Shown: positions 5,359 to 5,903 of the stretch, in pieces | Layout: every line of letters begins with the position of its first letter | How positions within the stretch are numbered: the stretch's first letter is position 1 | Assembly: GCA_947258625.1 (NCBI GenBank) | Contig: CAMYJN010000177.1 | Location: 1 to 5,903 of the forward strand | Direction of reading: 5' to 3' | DNA: 5,903 nt | Source of the DNA: an uncultured Polyangiaceae bacterium | Lineage (GTDB): Bacteria; Myxococcota_A; Polyangia; Polyangiales; Houyiibacteriaceae | The notes under the pieces: model-generated | Seen by the model: only the letters and a program-made list of their open reading frames with translations | The model's database searches: none | Told to the model about the DNA's origin: nothing | Made by a program: the position numbers and the translations under genes

Positions 5359-5903
5359 TCAATCGGTGACTTCAATCTCGTTCACGGCCTCGGGCTCGGC
5401 TAGGACCTGGGCGGTCTCACGGTCATCGGACAAGGGTTCGTACCGTAGCAAGTCCTCGACGCGCTCGAGCAGCTCACCCTCGAAGTGCACTGAAAAGCGA
5501 GGCTCGAGCAGCTTGGTTCGAACACGCCAGACGATCGGGTCTGCTGGATCGCGAAGAACCACGGGCGTGGCGCCGGCGAGCACCCAAGGCGAGCTGAGGA
5601 TCGCGTCGGTCAGAGCCATCCGCACCTTGCCAGCGTCGCGGTAGCCTTCGAGCCGCACAACCACCTCGTGCTCGGCATCCGCGCCAGCGTCGTACACCAT
5701 CGGCGCACCCACCATCGCGCGATTGGGCACGGTGATGCGGTGGCCCTGGCCGTCACGTAGCCAGGTCGCGCGAAGCGACCGACCTTCGACCGTCCCTTGA
5801 AAGCCGTTGCCGGAAACCCACATCCCCTTTTTCACACGGCGCTCGGCAGCCAGGATTGCGCCGGCGACCAGGTCTGCGAACAGATCGCGAACAGACCAGC
5901 CGA
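5359..5903 (-). CDS. MscS-family mechanosensitive channel, C-terminal part (start beyond the window)
   Basis: The frame is open to the right edge, giving 180 residues of the C-terminal part. The GTG at 5835 is internal, because the 22 codons before it already match the family. Residues about 3-20 (SVRDLFADLVAGAILAAE) look like the end of the pore-lining helix region. The following RRVKKGMWVSGNGFQGTVEG, then LRATWLRDGQGHRITVPNR, are the beta domain typical of MscS, with the G-V-E-G turn and the IPN-like VPNR motif. The remainder (about 88-165) fits the alpha/beta cytoplasmic domain. The tail is acidic. MscS proteins open under membrane tension and release solutes during osmotic downshock; some family members serve other roles, and the missing N-terminus prevents subclassing. 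It converges on fni with 11 bases between stop codons and shows no link to isoprenoid synthesis. Confidence 0.85.
   Translation of the reverse strand, partial: GWSVRDLFADLVAGAILAAERRVKKGMWVSGNGFQGTVEGRSLRATWLRDGQGHRITVPNRAMVGAPMVYDAGADAEHEVVVRLEGYRDAGKVRMALTDAILSSPWVLAGATPVVLRDPADPIVWRVRTKLLEPRFSVHFEGELLERVEDLLRYEPLSDDRETAQVLAEPEAVNEIEVTD

Noticed and set aside
5340..5365. Possible terminator between fni and the MscS gene, with GATC repeats around a T-rich spot
   Set aside because: The GATC...GATC pairing is too short to form a stable hairpin, and there is no proper U-tract; the gap between stop codons is only 11 bases.
4399..5403. Plus-strand reading frame of 334 codons overlapping fni in another frame
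   Set aside because: It is highly Arg-rich and low in complexity, a shifted reading of the fni gene, whose own frame has all the type 2 isomerase motifs.

Overview
This is GC-rich, tightly packed bacterial DNA with six protein-coding genes running nearly end to end, plus one that is cut by the right edge. The core is a lower mevalonate pathway cluster. Gene content, the style of the type 2 isopentenyl-diphosphate isomerase and prenyl synthase, and the three-helix membrane protein at the left all suggest a myxobacterium-like member of the Myxococcota (former Deltaproteobacteria). That placement is inferred from remembered family features, not from a search.

Layout. On the minus strand, reading right to left from about 4230, five genes are arranged as one probable operon: a polyprenyl (probably C20 geranylgeranyl) diphosphate synthase (4230-3208), mevalonate kinase (3208-2312), diphosphomevalonate decarboxylase (2315-1326), phosphomevalonate kinase (1329-397) and a small membrane protein resembling the N-terminal part of NfeD/YuaF proteins (380-27). 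The first four genes overlap by 1 or 4 bases (one TGATG and two GTGA junctions). Both GTGA starts have a good Shine-Dalgarno sequence. The fifth gene follows after 16 bases that hold a strong ribosome binding site. On the plus strand, divergent from the operon across about 76 bases, lies fni, the type 2 (FMN-dependent) isopentenyl-diphosphate isomerase (4307-5347). Converging on it with only 11 bases between is the C-terminal part of an MscS-type mechanosensitive channel gene (5903-5359), whose start lies beyond the window.

How the genes work together. Mevalonate kinase, phosphomevalonate kinase and the decarboxylase convert mevalonate to isopentenyl diphosphate. Fni equilibrates that with dimethylallyl diphosphate, and the prenyl synthase condenses the two into longer allylic diphosphates for carotenoids, quinones or other terpenoids. 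HMG-CoA synthase and HMG-CoA reductase, which make mevalonate, are not in the window and must be encoded elsewhere.

Most notable points: (1) Fni has methionine (M159) at the place of the family's conserved active-site glutamine in the HxNxxQE motif. (2) An NfeD-like membrane protein, ending early without its usual soluble domain, is coupled to the isoprenoid operon. (3) Translation-coupled GTG starts set the true 5' ends of two genes. No RNA genes, mobile elements, CRISPR arrays or convincing promoters or terminators were found, and nothing points to a wholly new system.
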